DNA from: Actinomadura violacea
GTDB lineage: Bacteria; Actinomycetota; Actinomycetes; Streptosporangiales; Streptosporangiaceae
DNA length: 64,000 nt
NCBI RefSeq assembly: GCF_017573465.1
Contig: NZ_JAGEPF010000008.1
Coordinates: 124,001-188,000, forward strand
Direction: 5' to 3'
Shown: positions 23,831-32,985 of the stretch, one piece after another
How positions within the stretch are numbered: the first letter of the stretch is position 1
How the letters are laid out: each line of letters begins with the position of its first letter
The notes under the pieces: generated by a model
Told to the model about the DNA's origin: nothing
The model's database searches: none
What the model saw: only the letters and a program-made list of their open reading frames with translations
Program-made: the position numbers and the translations under genes

Positions 23831-24541
23831 TCAGTCGTCGTCCTGCTCGCGGGCCAGCGAACCCCAGGTCTCCCAGCGGGCGTCCTCGTCGCCGACCGTC
23901 GTCTCCTCGCCCTGGCCGGGCAGGATCCGCAGGTCCTTGGGCAGCGGGGTGAGCAGCGCGCCGATCGAGTTCAGCTGCTTGCCGAGCTCGTCGTACTCGC
24001 CGCCGATCGCGCCGGGGCGGCCGCGGTGCAGGGTGTCGCCGGAGAACAGCACGCCGAGCTGCTCGCTGATCACGCTGACGCTGCCGGGCGTGTGGCCCGG
24101 GGTGTGCAGCACCTCCAGCTGCGCGTCGGCGATCTCGAAGACGCCGCCGTCCTCCAGCCAGATGTCGGGCTCGAGGGAGCGCAGCGCCTTGGCGTCGTCC
24201 TCGTCCTTCTCCTCGCGGGCGAGGCGGCCGAAGTAGTCCCGCCACAGCACCCGGTCGGCGCGGTGCAGCGCGATCGGGGCCCAGTTCTCCTCGTCCTCCT
24301 CGCCGGCGGCGGCCACCTCGAGCACCACCTCGAGGCGGTGGTCGTAGCCGTCGGTGAGCAGGACGGCCATGACCTCGCGTTCGCCGACCTCCTTGAGGAT
24401 GGCCTCGGCGTCGAAGGCCGGATCGATCACGATCACCTCGTCGTCGTCACCGACGATGTAGGCGTTGTTCTCGACGTCGTACTCGGTGTCGTCGAGGGTG
24501 AGCTTCCCCGACGTCGTCACCTGTTCGATGCGCGCGTCCAC
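23831..24541 (-). CDS. Metallo-beta-lactamase-fold protein with eroded metal site
   Basis: A 236-residue protein with the overall metallo-beta-lactamase fold (NAYIVGDDDEVIVIDPA, LEVLHTPGHTPGSVSV, VLFSGDTLHRG). The family HxHxDH metal motif is replaced by TDGYDH (63-68): both first His residues are gone and one residue is deleted. The final metal-binding His, normally in PGHG, is Gln (ILPGQGEET). The third-strand HTPGH and the bridging Asp in SGDT remain. Acidic insertions (AAGEEDEENW, REEKDEDDAK) are also unusual. The frame is open and the gene sits in a tight cluster with nuclease and PHP genes, so it is probably expressed but unlikely to be a normal two-metal hydrolase. Confidence 0.85.
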   Translation of the reverse strand: MDARIEQVTTSGKLTLDDTEYDVENNAYIVGDDDEVIVIDPAFDAEAILKEVGEREVMAVLLTDGYDHRLEVVLEVAAAGEEDEENWAPIALHRADRVLWRDYFGRLAREEKDEDDAKALRSLEPDIWLEDGGVFEIADAQLEVLHTPGHTPGSVSVISEQLGVLFSGDTLHRGRPGAIGGEYDELGKQLNSIGALLTPLPKDLRILPGQGEETTVGDEDARWETWGSLAREQDDD

Positions 24542-24550
24542 GCTGGCACC

Positions 24551-25438
24551 CTACCGTGCTTCCGGGACGGTTCCGGGCCGCCCCGCGAGCGGGCCCGGAG
24601 ACGCCGCCGCGGCGCCGGTCGCGGCGGCGGCGAGGGCGTGGTAGGCGTCCGGCGCGGTGGTCTCCGCGCCGAGCCGGTCGCCGGTGAGGGCGCCGTGGTC
24701 GTCGCTGGAGCCGGTGGCGGCCAGGCCGAGGTCGCGGGCGAGGCCGCGCAGCGCCGCGCGCTCCGCCGCGTCCTGGTCGGGATGGTCGACCTCGACGCCG
24801 GCGAGGCCCGCGGCGGCGAGCCCCGCGATCACCTCGTCGGAGAACACGTAGCCGCCGCGCCGCGTCCGCGGGTGCGCGAGCACGCACACCCCGCCCGCCG
24901 CCCGGACGAGCCGGACGGCCCGGACCGGGTCGAGCGCGTACCGGTCGGCGTGCGCGCGGCCGCCCTCGGCGATCCAGTCGCGGGTGAACGCCTCGTCGGG
25001 GGACGCGATGACCCCCGCTTCGACCATGGCCCGCGCGATGTGCGGACGTCCGACCGCCTCGCCCCGCGCCAGCTCGCGCACCCGCTCCCACGTCACGTCC
25101 GCGCCCAGCTCCCGCAGCCGCTCCACCATCGTCCGCGCCCGGATGACGCGGTCGTCGCGGATCCTGGCCAGCTCGGCGGCGAGGACGGGCTCCGACGGGT
25201 CGAACAGGTACCCGAGCATGTGCAGGCTGCGCCCGTCCTGCTTGCACGACAGCTCGACGCCGGGGACGAGCGTCAGCCCGTCCGGCAGCGCGGCGGCGGC
25301 CTCGTCCCAGCCGGCGACGGTGTCGTGGTCGGTGAGCGCGAGCACGTCCACGCCGTTCGCGCGGGCCCGCCGGACGACCTCGGCCGGCGGGCGCGTCCCG
25401 TCGGAGACGTCGCTGTGGCTGTGCAGGTCGATGCGCAT
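24551..25438 (-). CDS. PHP-domain phosphoesterase
   Basis: A 295-residue metal-dependent phosphoesterase-like protein. Metal-binding motifs occur in order: DLHSHSDVSDG (4-14), LTDHDTVAGW, VPGVELSC, AHPRTRRGG and SSDDHG. These match the YciV/TrpH-like group of PHP enzymes, some of which degrade 3',5'-bisphosphonucleotides or RNA 5' ends; which reaction applies here is not shown. It lies 9 bases from the beta-lactamase-fold gene in the same direction. The start is ATG 25438. Confidence 0.9.
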   Translation of the reverse strand: MRIDLHSHSDVSDGTRPPAEVVRRARANGVDVLALTDHDTVAGWDEAAAALPDGLTLVPGVELSCKQDGRSLHMLGYLFDPSEPVLAAELARIRDDRVIRARTMVERLRELGADVTWERVRELARGEAVGRPHIARAMVEAGVIASPDEAFTRDWIAEGGRAHADRYALDPVRAVRLVRAAGGVCVLAHPRTRRGGYVFSDEVIAGLAAAGLAGVEVDHPDQDAAERAALRGLARDLGLAATGSSDDHGALTGDRLGAETTAPDAYHALAAAATGAAAASPGPLAGRPGTVPEAR

Positions 25439-25473
25439 GAGCCCTTTCTAACAGCCCGCGCCGGGCCTTCGCC

Positions 25474-26121
25474 TCACTCGTCGAGCCGGGGGCTGTAGGC
25501 GCCGTAGGGCAGGTCCAGGTCCATGCCGGGTTCGCGCAGGTCGAGGAGCGTCTGGCGCTCCAGCATCAGCACGCCCGCCTCGGCGGGCCACAGCACCGCC
25601 CACAGCCAGTCGCCCATCGCCTCGCCGACGTAGACGGCCCTGTCCGGCTTGGTGCCGACCGACCACATCGGCACCGAGTGGTCGCAGGTCGCGGCGGGGC
25701 CGCTCACGTCGATCTTGGCGTCGGGCGGGCTGCCGTCGAACACCGGGCCGGGGTCGCCGCCCGCCAGCCCCGCGTAGTGGCCGCCGAGCCCGATGCCGGG
25801 CTCCTCCGCGATCAGGATCAGATCGGCCGGGCCGCTGATCAGGCCCGGCCCGGACAGCGCGACGGCCGTCGCGCGGGCGCCCGAGCGCTCGTCGCCGACG
25901 GCGCAGAACCCGGTGACGAGCCAGGCCGGCGGAAGGGGCCAGGGCGTCCACACCGGGACCCTCGCGTCCCGCAGCACGGCCGCGAGCCCGTCCGGGCCCG
26001 GGCGCTTGGACGGCCGACGGGGCAGGACCGCACCGTGCACGCCGCAGCTCCAGTCCTTCGACCAGAGGCCCGGTTCGCTCAGCGGCCCCGCGCATCGCGG
26101 GCATGTGGGCTCGGCCCTCAT
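25474..26121 (-). CDS. DUF6758 family protein with N-terminal zinc-ribbon-like Cys
   Basis: A 215-residue conserved actinobacterial protein. The N-terminus has CPRCAG and a later CGVHG, which together could bind zinc. The body contains VPVWTPWPLPPAWLVTGF, GLGGHYAGL and PMWSVGTKPDRAVYVGEAMGDWLWAVLWPAEAG, which I associate with DUF6758. It usually neighbours a PHP-domain gene, as here (35 bases upstream of it). No function is known. Confidence 0.72.
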   Translation of the reverse strand: MRAEPTCPRCAGPLSEPGLWSKDWSCGVHGAVLPRRPSKRPGPDGLAAVLRDARVPVWTPWPLPPAWLVTGFCAVGDERSGARATAVALSGPGLISGPADLILIAEEPGIGLGGHYAGLAGGDPGPVFDGSPPDAKIDVSGPAATCDHSVPMWSVGTKPDRAVYVGEAMGDWLWAVLWPAEAGVLMLERQTLLDLREPGMDLDLPYGAYSPRLDE

Positions 26122-26204
26122 GATTACCCACCCTGCGCGCCGTTTCCCCGCGCCGTCAAGGTGCCCGAGGTAGCGGGCCGGGCAAGGCGCGACAAAATGG
26201 TGGC

Positions 26205-26600
26205 ATGAGGGTGCGCTGCGTCGGGGGGATCGTCCGGGACGGCGGTGGACGGCTGTTGCTGGTGAGGCGCGGCCGGCCGCCCGGCCAGGGCCTGTGGTCG
26301 GTGCCGGGCGGGCGGGTCGAGCCGGGCGAGGACGACGCCGCGGCGGTCGTCCGGGAGCTGCGCGAGGAGACGGGCCTGGACGTGGCGCCGGGCGCGCTCG
26401 CCGGGTCGGTGGACCGCCCCGGCCCCGGCGGCGCCGTCTACGAGATCCACGACTACGAGGCGCGGGTGGTGGGCGGCGTCCTGCGCGCCGGGGACGACGC
26501 CGCCGAGGCCCGCTGGGTCACCGAGGCGGAGCTGCGCGAACTCCCGCTGACCGAGGGCCTGGTCGAGGCGCTGGAGTCGTGGGGGCTACTGGGGCCGTGA
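26205..26600 (+). CDS. Nudix hydrolase
   Basis: A 131-residue Nudix enzyme. The Nudix box GX5EX7REUXEEXGU is complete in GGRVEPGEDDAAAVVRELREETGLD, with the Glu residues that bind magnesium. Such enzymes cleave nucleoside diphosphates linked to another group. No substrate can be read from the sequence. The last 15 bases overlap the convergent CPBP gene. Confidence 0.92.
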   Translation: MRVRCVGGIVRDGGGRLLLVRRGRPPGQGLWSVPGGRVEPGEDDAAAVVRELREETGLDVAPGALAGSVDRPGPGGAVYEIHDYEARVVGGVLRAGDDAAEARWVTEAELRELPLTEGLVEALESWGLLGP

Positions 26601-27953
26601 GACGAACTCGGGCTCGGCGCCGTGCGGGAGCGCGTCGGGGCCCGGGTCGTCCTGCCCGCCGGGCGTGACGGTCTGGATCTTCTTGCGCCGCGCGATCCAG
26701 ACGACGACCGCCGCGTACAGCAGCATCGGGGCGATGTCGGCGGCGACGGCCTGCCACGGCACGGCGCCCTCGTCGGTGTCGAGCTGCCCGACGGCGGCGG
26801 GGCCGAGGAACGCCAGCAGGTTGTTGAACACGTGCAGCGCGATGCCGGACTCCAGGCCGCCCGTCCGCGTCGCGAGCCAGGCGGCGATCGCGCCGAAGAC
26901 GAAGATGTCGAGGATCCCCCAGCCGGTGTAGCCGTGCAGGGAGGTGAACGCGGCGGAGCCGATGACGATGCCGGGCCACGGGGTGCGCAGGACGGTGCCG
27001 AACGCGCGCGCGACCCGTCCGGTGCGGGTCTCCAGCGTGCAGGCGCCGACCGCCTGCAGCAGCCAGCCGCGGAAGACGACCTCCTCCGCCGACGACTGGA
27101 GCGGCACCAGCAGGATGATCACGATGGCGGCGGGGAGGAACCGCCCCCAGCCGACCCAGTGCTCGTCCCCGGACGAGCCGTCCGGGAGGAACGAGCTCGC
27201 GACGATCGACGTCGCGTACGACACGACGCAGAACCCGAGGGCGAGGCCGCAGCAGGTGAGCAGCCACCGCCAGCGCACCCGGCCGGCGACCGACGCCAGC
27301 GTGCCGGGCCTTCGCCGCTGCAGCAGCAGCGCGGCCAGCAGCGCCATCGGCAGGAACACCGCGATGGAGGCGAGGTTGAACGCCAGGTCGGCGGTCGGGT
27401 TCCCGAAGACGGTGCCCGAGTCCGATCCGGTGGTGTCGGGCGCGTCGCCGGTCACCACGACCCGGATGATGACGCCCACGATCATCATCGCGATCGCCAG
27501 CGCCATGCCCGCGGCGACGATCGCCGCGCTGCCGGCGAGCGGCCGCCACCAGCGGTGCAGCGGCGTCCGCGCCATCCGGTGGAACGGGGTGCCGGGCGGC
27601 GGGGCGGCCGTCCACGGCCCCTTCGGGCGCGGCGGCCCGTACCCGGTGAACCCCTGCGGGGCGTAGGCGCCGTAGGGCTGCTGCGGCTGCGGCGCGCCGT
27701 ACTGGCCGGGGTAGGGCTGGGCCATCGGCGGGTACGACTGCGCCCCCTGGTAGGGGGGTGCGCTCTGGTGGGCGGGCCAGTTCCAGCCGGCGGCGGGCGC
27801 CTGCGGGACGGGCGGGGCGAACGCTCCGGGCGTCAGCGGCACCGGTGCGGGCGGCACCGGTGCGGGCGCGGGGGCCTCCGCCGGCGGCGGAGCCTCGGGC
27901 TTGTCCGACATGCCGGGATCGAGCGGGGCCCAGCCGTCCTCGTCCCCTGCCAT
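26586..27953 (-). CDS. CPBP-family intramembrane metalloprotease
   Basis: A 455-residue protein. The first 130 residues are Pro/Gln/Tyr-rich and cytoplasmic (repeated APVPPAPVP, QPYPGQYGAPQPQQPYG). About eight membrane segments follow, with the CPBP/Abi motifs SSAEEVVFRGWLLQAV (catalytic Glu-Glu and Arg), and FTSLHGYTGWG plus HVFNNLLAF carrying the metal-ligand His and Asn. Relatives process membrane proteins or protect against bacteriocins. ATG 27953 or GTG 27959 could be the start; GGGGAGGGG precedes both. Confidence 0.85.
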   Translation of the reverse strand: MAGDEDGWAPLDPGMSDKPEAPPPAEAPAPAPVPPAPVPLTPGAFAPPVPQAPAAGWNWPAHQSAPPYQGAQSYPPMAQPYPGQYGAPQPQQPYGAYAPQGFTGYGPPRPKGPWTAAPPPGTPFHRMARTPLHRWWRPLAGSAAIVAAGMALAIAMMIVGVIIRVVVTGDAPDTTGSDSGTVFGNPTADLAFNLASIAVFLPMALLAALLLQRRRPGTLASVAGRVRWRWLLTCCGLALGFCVVSYATSIVASSFLPDGSSGDEHWVGWGRFLPAAIVIILLVPLQSSAEEVVFRGWLLQAVGACTLETRTGRVARAFGTVLRTPWPGIVIGSAAFTSLHGYTGWGILDIFVFGAIAAWLATRTGGLESGIALHVFNNLLAFLGPAAVGQLDTDEGAVPWQAVAADIAPMLLYAAVVVWIARRKKIQTVTPGGQDDPGPDALPHGAEPEFVSRPQ

Positions 27954-28010
27954 CGGCACCTGTCCCCTCCCCGCGACGGTTCTCCCATGTGGGACGAATG
28001 GTACGTCCCG

Positions 28011-28952
28011 TCAGGACGCGGGGGCGTCGAAGCGCTCGGTCCGGGCCATCCCGGCGGCGCGTCCCTTGGCCGCGACGACGAGCGCCATCTTGCGGGACGC
28101 CTCGTCGATCATCTCGTCGCCGAGGGTGGCGGCGCCGCGCCCCTCGACGGTGACGTAGTGCTCGTAGGCGTCCAGGATCAGCTCGGCGCGGTCGTAGTCC
28201 TCCTGCGTCGGGGAGAACACCGCGTTCCCGGCGTCGATCTGCGCCGGGTGCAGCACCCACTTGCCGTCGAAGCCGAGCGCGGCGGAGCGCTTCGCGACCC
28301 GGGTGAACGCGTCCACGTCCCGGACGTTGAAGTACGGCCCGTCGATGGCCTGCAGGTCGTTGGCGCGCGCGGCCATCAGGATCCGCATCAGGATGTAGTG
28401 GTAGGCGTCGCCCTCGGTGTAGCCGGGCGGCTGCTCCCCCACCACCAGCGTCCGCATGTTGATCGAGGCCATCAGGTCGCCGGGGCCGAAGACCAGCGCC
28501 TCCAGCCGCGGCGACGACGCGGCGATGCCGTCGATGTTCACCATGCCCTTGGCGTCCTCGATCTGCGCCTCGATGCCGATGCGGCCCACGTCGAGGCCCA
28601 TGGCCTTCTCGATCTGGGTGAGGAGCCGGTCGAGCCACTGGACGTGGGCGGCGTCCGACGCCTTCGGCAGCATGACCGCGTCGAGGTTCGCGCCCGCGCC
28701 CTCGACGACCTCGATCACGTCCCGGTACGCCCAGTGCGTCTCCAGGTCGTTGATCCGCACCACCCGGGTCTTGCCCGCCCAGTCGCCGTCGTTGAGCGCG
28801 GCGACGACGGTCTTGCGCGCGCCCTCCTTGGCGGACGGCGCGACGGCGTCTTCCAGGTCGAGGAAGATCTCGTCGGCGGGGAGCCCCTGCGCCTTCTCGA
28901 TGAAGCGGGGATTGCTGCCGGGGACCGCGAGGGTGGTGCGCCGAGACCTCAT
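28011..28952 (-). CDS. HpcH/HpaI/CitE-family CoA ester lyase
   Basis: A 313-residue aldolase-type enzyme of the citrate lyase beta/malyl-CoA lyase group. Visible are the start RRTTLAVPGSNPRFIEKA, EIFLDLEDAVAP, VMLPKASD, the magnesium-binding GIEAQIEDAKGMVNI and VFGPGDLMASINM, and the C-terminal GFDGKWVLHPAQID. Substrates in the family include malyl-CoA, beta-methylmalyl-CoA and citramalyl-CoA. The start at 28952 was chosen because residues before it look like noncoding sequence. It is divergent from a conserved hypothetical gene 39 bases away. Confidence 0.9.
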   Translation of the reverse strand: MRSRRTTLAVPGSNPRFIEKAQGLPADEIFLDLEDAVAPSAKEGARKTVVAALNDGDWAGKTRVVRINDLETHWAYRDVIEVVEGAGANLDAVMLPKASDAAHVQWLDRLLTQIEKAMGLDVGRIGIEAQIEDAKGMVNIDGIAASSPRLEALVFGPGDLMASINMRTLVVGEQPPGYTEGDAYHYILMRILMAARANDLQAIDGPYFNVRDVDAFTRVAKRSAALGFDGKWVLHPAQIDAGNAVFSPTQEDYDRAELILDAYEHYVTVEGRGAATLGDEMIDEASRKMALVVAAKGRAAGMARTERFDAPAS

Positions 28953-28991
28953 GGGCCGGATGCTATCCAGCTTGTATGAGACGCTTTCCGC

Positions 28992-29498
28992 GTGGGTGAG
29001 CTGAACCGCGCACTGGTCGAAGAGGCGGCGAAGAAGTCGGGGCTGCTCTGGCTGGACCTGCCCGGCCTGCCGCAGCCGCGCGCCGCCTGGCATGTGTGGC
29101 ACGACGGGTCGGCGTACGTGCTGACCGGCGGCGAGGGCGAGCAGCCGCTGCCCGGCCTGCCGGACGCCGACCGGGTCACGGTGATCCTGCGCAGCAAGGA
29201 CAAGGGCGGCCGGCTCGTCACGTTCACCGCGGACTGCGCGCAGGTCGAACCCGGCACCGAACACTGGGACGAGGTCGCGCCGCTGCTCGCCAAGGACCGG
29301 CTGAACGCCCGGTCCCACGAGGGCCAGGTGGCGACCTGGGCGGACGAGTCGTGGATCGTCCGGCTGACCCCGGTGGAGCCGGTGGACGATCCGGACCCGG
29401 CCGCGTACGCGACGGTGCGCCCGGTGCCGACCCCGGCGACGACCGCGGGGCCGCCGCCGAGGATGTTCGGCGGCAGGCGCCGCGGAGCCGACCGGTAG
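28992..29498 (+). CDS. Conserved hypothetical protein, divergent from the CoA lyase gene
   Basis: A 168-residue cytoplasmic protein with no signal peptide or membrane helix. The N-terminal half (KKSGLLWLDLPGLPQPRAAWHVWHDGSAYVLTGG) and VTVILRSKDKGGRLVTFTADCAQVEPGTEHWDEV look like a beta-barrel reminiscent of FMN-binding split-barrel proteins, but no family call is safe. The tail is Pro-rich. The start is GTG 28992. Confidence 0.65.
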   Translation: MGELNRALVEEAAKKSGLLWLDLPGLPQPRAAWHVWHDGSAYVLTGGEGEQPLPGLPDADRVTVILRSKDKGGRLVTFTADCAQVEPGTEHWDEVAPLLAKDRLNARSHEGQVATWADESWIVRLTPVEPVDDPDPAAYATVRPVPTPATTAGPPPRMFGGRRRGADR

Positions 29499-29519
29499 CC
29501 GCCGAGCCCCGCACGCCCC

Positions 29520-30410
29520 TCACAGCGCGAGCGTGCGGCCCTCCGCGATCGCGCGGAGCTTGTCGGGGTTCGCGACCAGGTGGATGTCCCGGATCCGCCC
29601 GTCGTCGCCGGCGGTGCCGCTGATCGCGCTGATCGGCCCGTCCGGTCCGTCCACGACCACGGCCGGGCCGCCGTTGATCTCGACGCGGCGCAGCCGCCAT
29701 TCGCTCGGGTCGACGCCCTCGTAGGGGCGTTCGGCGATGCCCGTGAAGAACCGGGCGATGCGCGCCGCGCCGTGCACGATCCTCCTTGGCGCGCGGACCT
29801 TGCCGCCGCCGTCGGTCCATAGCGTCACGTCCGGGGCGAGGGTCTCCATGAGCCGGTTGATGTCGCCGCCGACGACGGCGTCCAGGAACCGCTCGGTCGC
29901 GGCGCGCCGCTCCGCGCCGTCCGCCTCGAACCGGGGGCGGCGCGCCTCGACGTGCTTGCGCGCCCGGGTGCCGAGCTGCCGCACCGACGTCTCCGCGCGG
30001 TCCAGCGCCCGCGCGATCTCCGCGTACGGGTAGCCGAACACCTCCTTCAGCACGAACACGGCGCGCTCCAGGGGGCTGAGGGTCTCCAGCACGACCATCA
30101 TCGCCATCGACACCGACTCGGCCAGCTCGGCGCCCTCCGCCGCGACGTCCGGCGAGGTCAGCATCGGCTCGGGCAGCCACGGGCCGACATAGGTCTCGCG
30201 CTGCGCGCGGGCGGACCGGAGCCGGTCCAGCGCGACGTTCGTGGTGATCCGGACGAGGTAGGCGCGGGGCTCGCGGACGTCCGAGCGGTCGGCCGCGGAC
30301 CAGCGCAGCCACGCGTCCTGGACGGCGTCCTCGGCGTCGGCGGCGGTGCCGAGCATCCGGTAGGCGACCGCGAACAGCAGGTCGCGGTGCTCCTCGAAGA
30401 CATCAGACAT
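29520..30410 (-). CDS. ECF41-type sigma factor with SnoaL-like C-terminal domain
   Basis: A 296-residue sigma factor. Sigma-2 (about 5-70) and sigma-4 (about 100-160) are joined by a linker with the ECF41 hallmark YVGPWLPEP (74-82). After sigma-4 a SnoaL-like domain (about 170-290) carries the signature DGGGK (200-204). In studied ECF41 factors this extension controls activity in place of an anti-sigma factor. Studied members usually sit beside a carboxymuconolactone decarboxylase, oxidoreductase or epimerase gene that they control; none is adjacent here. A matching promoter precedes the gene. Confidence 0.93.
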   Translation of the reverse strand: MSDVFEEHRDLLFAVAYRMLGTAADAEDAVQDAWLRWSAADRSDVREPRAYLVRITTNVALDRLRSARAQRETYVGPWLPEPMLTSPDVAAEGAELAESVSMAMMVVLETLSPLERAVFVLKEVFGYPYAEIARALDRAETSVRQLGTRARKHVEARRPRFEADGAERRAATERFLDAVVGGDINRLMETLAPDVTLWTDGGGKVRAPRRIVHGAARIARFFTGIAERPYEGVDPSEWRLRRVEINGGPAVVVDGPDGPISAISGTAGDDGRIRDIHLVANPDKLRAIAEGRTLAL

Positions 30411-30461
30411 GATCGTTCAGCCTTTCCCGGCCGGGCACGCGCACCCGCCCTCATCCTCTCG

Positions 30462-30488
30462 GACGGGCCTGCCACCCGGATCGTGACA
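30462..30488 (-). promoter_or_regulatory. Candidate ECF41-dependent promoter (autoregulation)
   Basis: Read on the minus strand, TGTCACG (30488-30482) is followed after 16 bases by CGTC (30465-30462), about 50 bases before the sigma-factor ATG. This matches the published ECF41 promoter pattern TGTCACA / CGTC, so the sigma factor may switch on its own gene. Confidence 0.65.
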
Positions 30489-30593
30489 TCACCGCGGCCA
30501 CTTCCGGCCGCCGCGCCGCTTCAACGATCTTCCCCGATGGAGGATGTGGCGGGATGTCAAGCCGCCAGTGAACCCGCCGGACGGAGGAGCCGC

Positions 30594-31481
30594 ATGCCAT
30601 CGGGCCGCCTGCCGAACGCGCCGGAGTGGCGCGGGGCGGGCGCCGTCGCGCTCCTGCTCGGCGCGGGCGCGGTGGGGCTGCGGGCGTTCGCGGGGCTGTG
30701 GTCGGCGCCGTCGCCGCACCTGCCGGTGAAGCCCTTCCTCGCGGCCTTCGCCGTCCTGGAGGCGGTGTCGGCCGTCCTGCTCCTGGTCGCGCTCAAGCAC
30801 GCGCTGCGCGCGCCGCGCCGCAAGGACGGCCCGGTGCCGAAGCCGCTGCCGGGCGACCGGCGGACGCGGCTGCTCCTCACCCTGATGGCGCTGGTCATCG
30901 CGGGCCTGCCGGTCGTGCTGCTGGCGGTCGCCGCCGTCCTGCACTCCGGGCACGGCGAGCGTCCGGTGACCGTGCCGCCGACGCACCCGTCGATGCCGGT
31001 GCTCCCGGCCGTGCCCGGGCAGCACCACGGATCGTCCGGGCCGGGCGGCTGGACGCCGGGCCTGGTCGCGTTCGGCGCCGTCATCCTGCTGCTCGTGCTG
31101 GCGGCCCTGGTCGCCGGGCGACGCCGTCCCGCCGGTCCGGCCCCGGCCGTGGCCGCGCCGGAGCCCGATCGCTTCGACGCCGCGGCCGCCGCGGCGGGCC
31201 GCGCGCTGCTGTCGGTGGACGATCCGCGCGCCGCGGTCGTGGCCTGCTACACCGCGATGGAGGACGTCCTCGCGAAGGCGGGCGCGGGGCCGCGCGGCAG
31301 CGACACGCCGAGCGAGGTGCTGGCCCGCGCGTCCGGCGCCGGGCTCGCCGGGCTGGGCGCCGCGGAACGGCTCACCGGCCTGTTCTACGAGGCCCGCTAC
31401 AGCGTCCACCCGGTGACCGAGGAGCACCGGGCGCGCGCGCTGGCGGCGCTGGACGAACTGCGGACCGGAGACCGCTCGTGA
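30594..31481 (+). CDS. DUF4129 domain membrane protein
   Basis: A 295-residue membrane protein with about four hydrophobic segments and a Pro/His-rich extracytoplasmic loop (VTVPPTHPSMPVLPAVPG). The C-terminal cytoplasmic domain has the DUF4129 pattern AVVACYTAMEDVLAKAG, TPSEVLARA and RLTGLFYEARYS. ATG 30594 follows GGAGG. It is the first gene of a five-gene operon with MoxR and DUF58 proteins, a set found across actinomycetes and thought to assist assembly or maturation at the envelope. The evidence for that role is by analogy. Confidence 0.88.
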   Translation: MPSGRLPNAPEWRGAGAVALLLGAGAVGLRAFAGLWSAPSPHLPVKPFLAAFAVLEAVSAVLLLVALKHALRAPRRKDGPVPKPLPGDRRTRLLLTLMALVIAGLPVVLLAVAAVLHSGHGERPVTVPPTHPSMPVLPAVPGQHHGSSGPGGWTPGLVAFGAVILLLVLAALVAGRRRPAGPAPAVAAPEPDRFDAAAAAAGRALLSVDDPRAAVVACYTAMEDVLAKAGAGPRGSDTPSEVLARASGAGLAGLGAAERLTGLFYEARYSVHPVTEEHRARALAALDELRTGDRS

Positions 31482-31950
31482 AGGCGTTCGCCGTCGTGGT
31501 CGCGGCCGGGTGCGCGCTCGCGGCCGGCTACCTGGTCGCCGGGGTCCCCGGCGTGCTGCTGATCGCGGCGGCGCTGGCCGTACTCGGGCTGGCGGCGCTG
31601 CGGTCCGGCCTGCCGGCCGCCGTGCCGCCGCGCCCGCGTCCCGCGAAGCCCGAGGACCTCGACGACCCGGGCGACTTCGCCTCCTACCGGAAGATCGCCA
31701 ACGCCCTGTCGTGGGCGGGCGTGTCGGCGCGGCACTACGACTCGGTGACGCGCCCGCTCCTCGCCCGGCTGCTCGCCGCCGGGCTGGCCGAACGCTACGG
31801 CCCCGGCCACGACCCCGCGCTGGCCCGCGCGTTCATGGGCGAGCGGCTCTGGCCGCTGGTCGACACGGGCCGCCCCGGCTCGCGCGACTCCTTCGCCCCG
31901 GGCCCCGACCCCGCCGTCCTGCACGAGATCGCCGACCGCCTGGAGGAACT

Positions 31951-31966
<16 letters not shown>
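31478..31966 (+). CDS. Small membrane protein of the MoxR/DUF58 operon
   Basis: A 162-residue protein with two N-terminal hydrophobic segments (about 2-45) and a soluble C-terminal part containing DPGDFASYRKIANALSWAGVSARHYDSVTRPLLARLL. No named domain was recognised, but genes of this size and position are common between DUF4129 and moxR. It overlaps the upstream stop by 4 bp (GTGA) and the downstream start by 16 bp. Confidence 0.78.
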
Positions 31967-32981
<1,015 letters not shown>

Positions 32982-32985
<4 letters not shown>

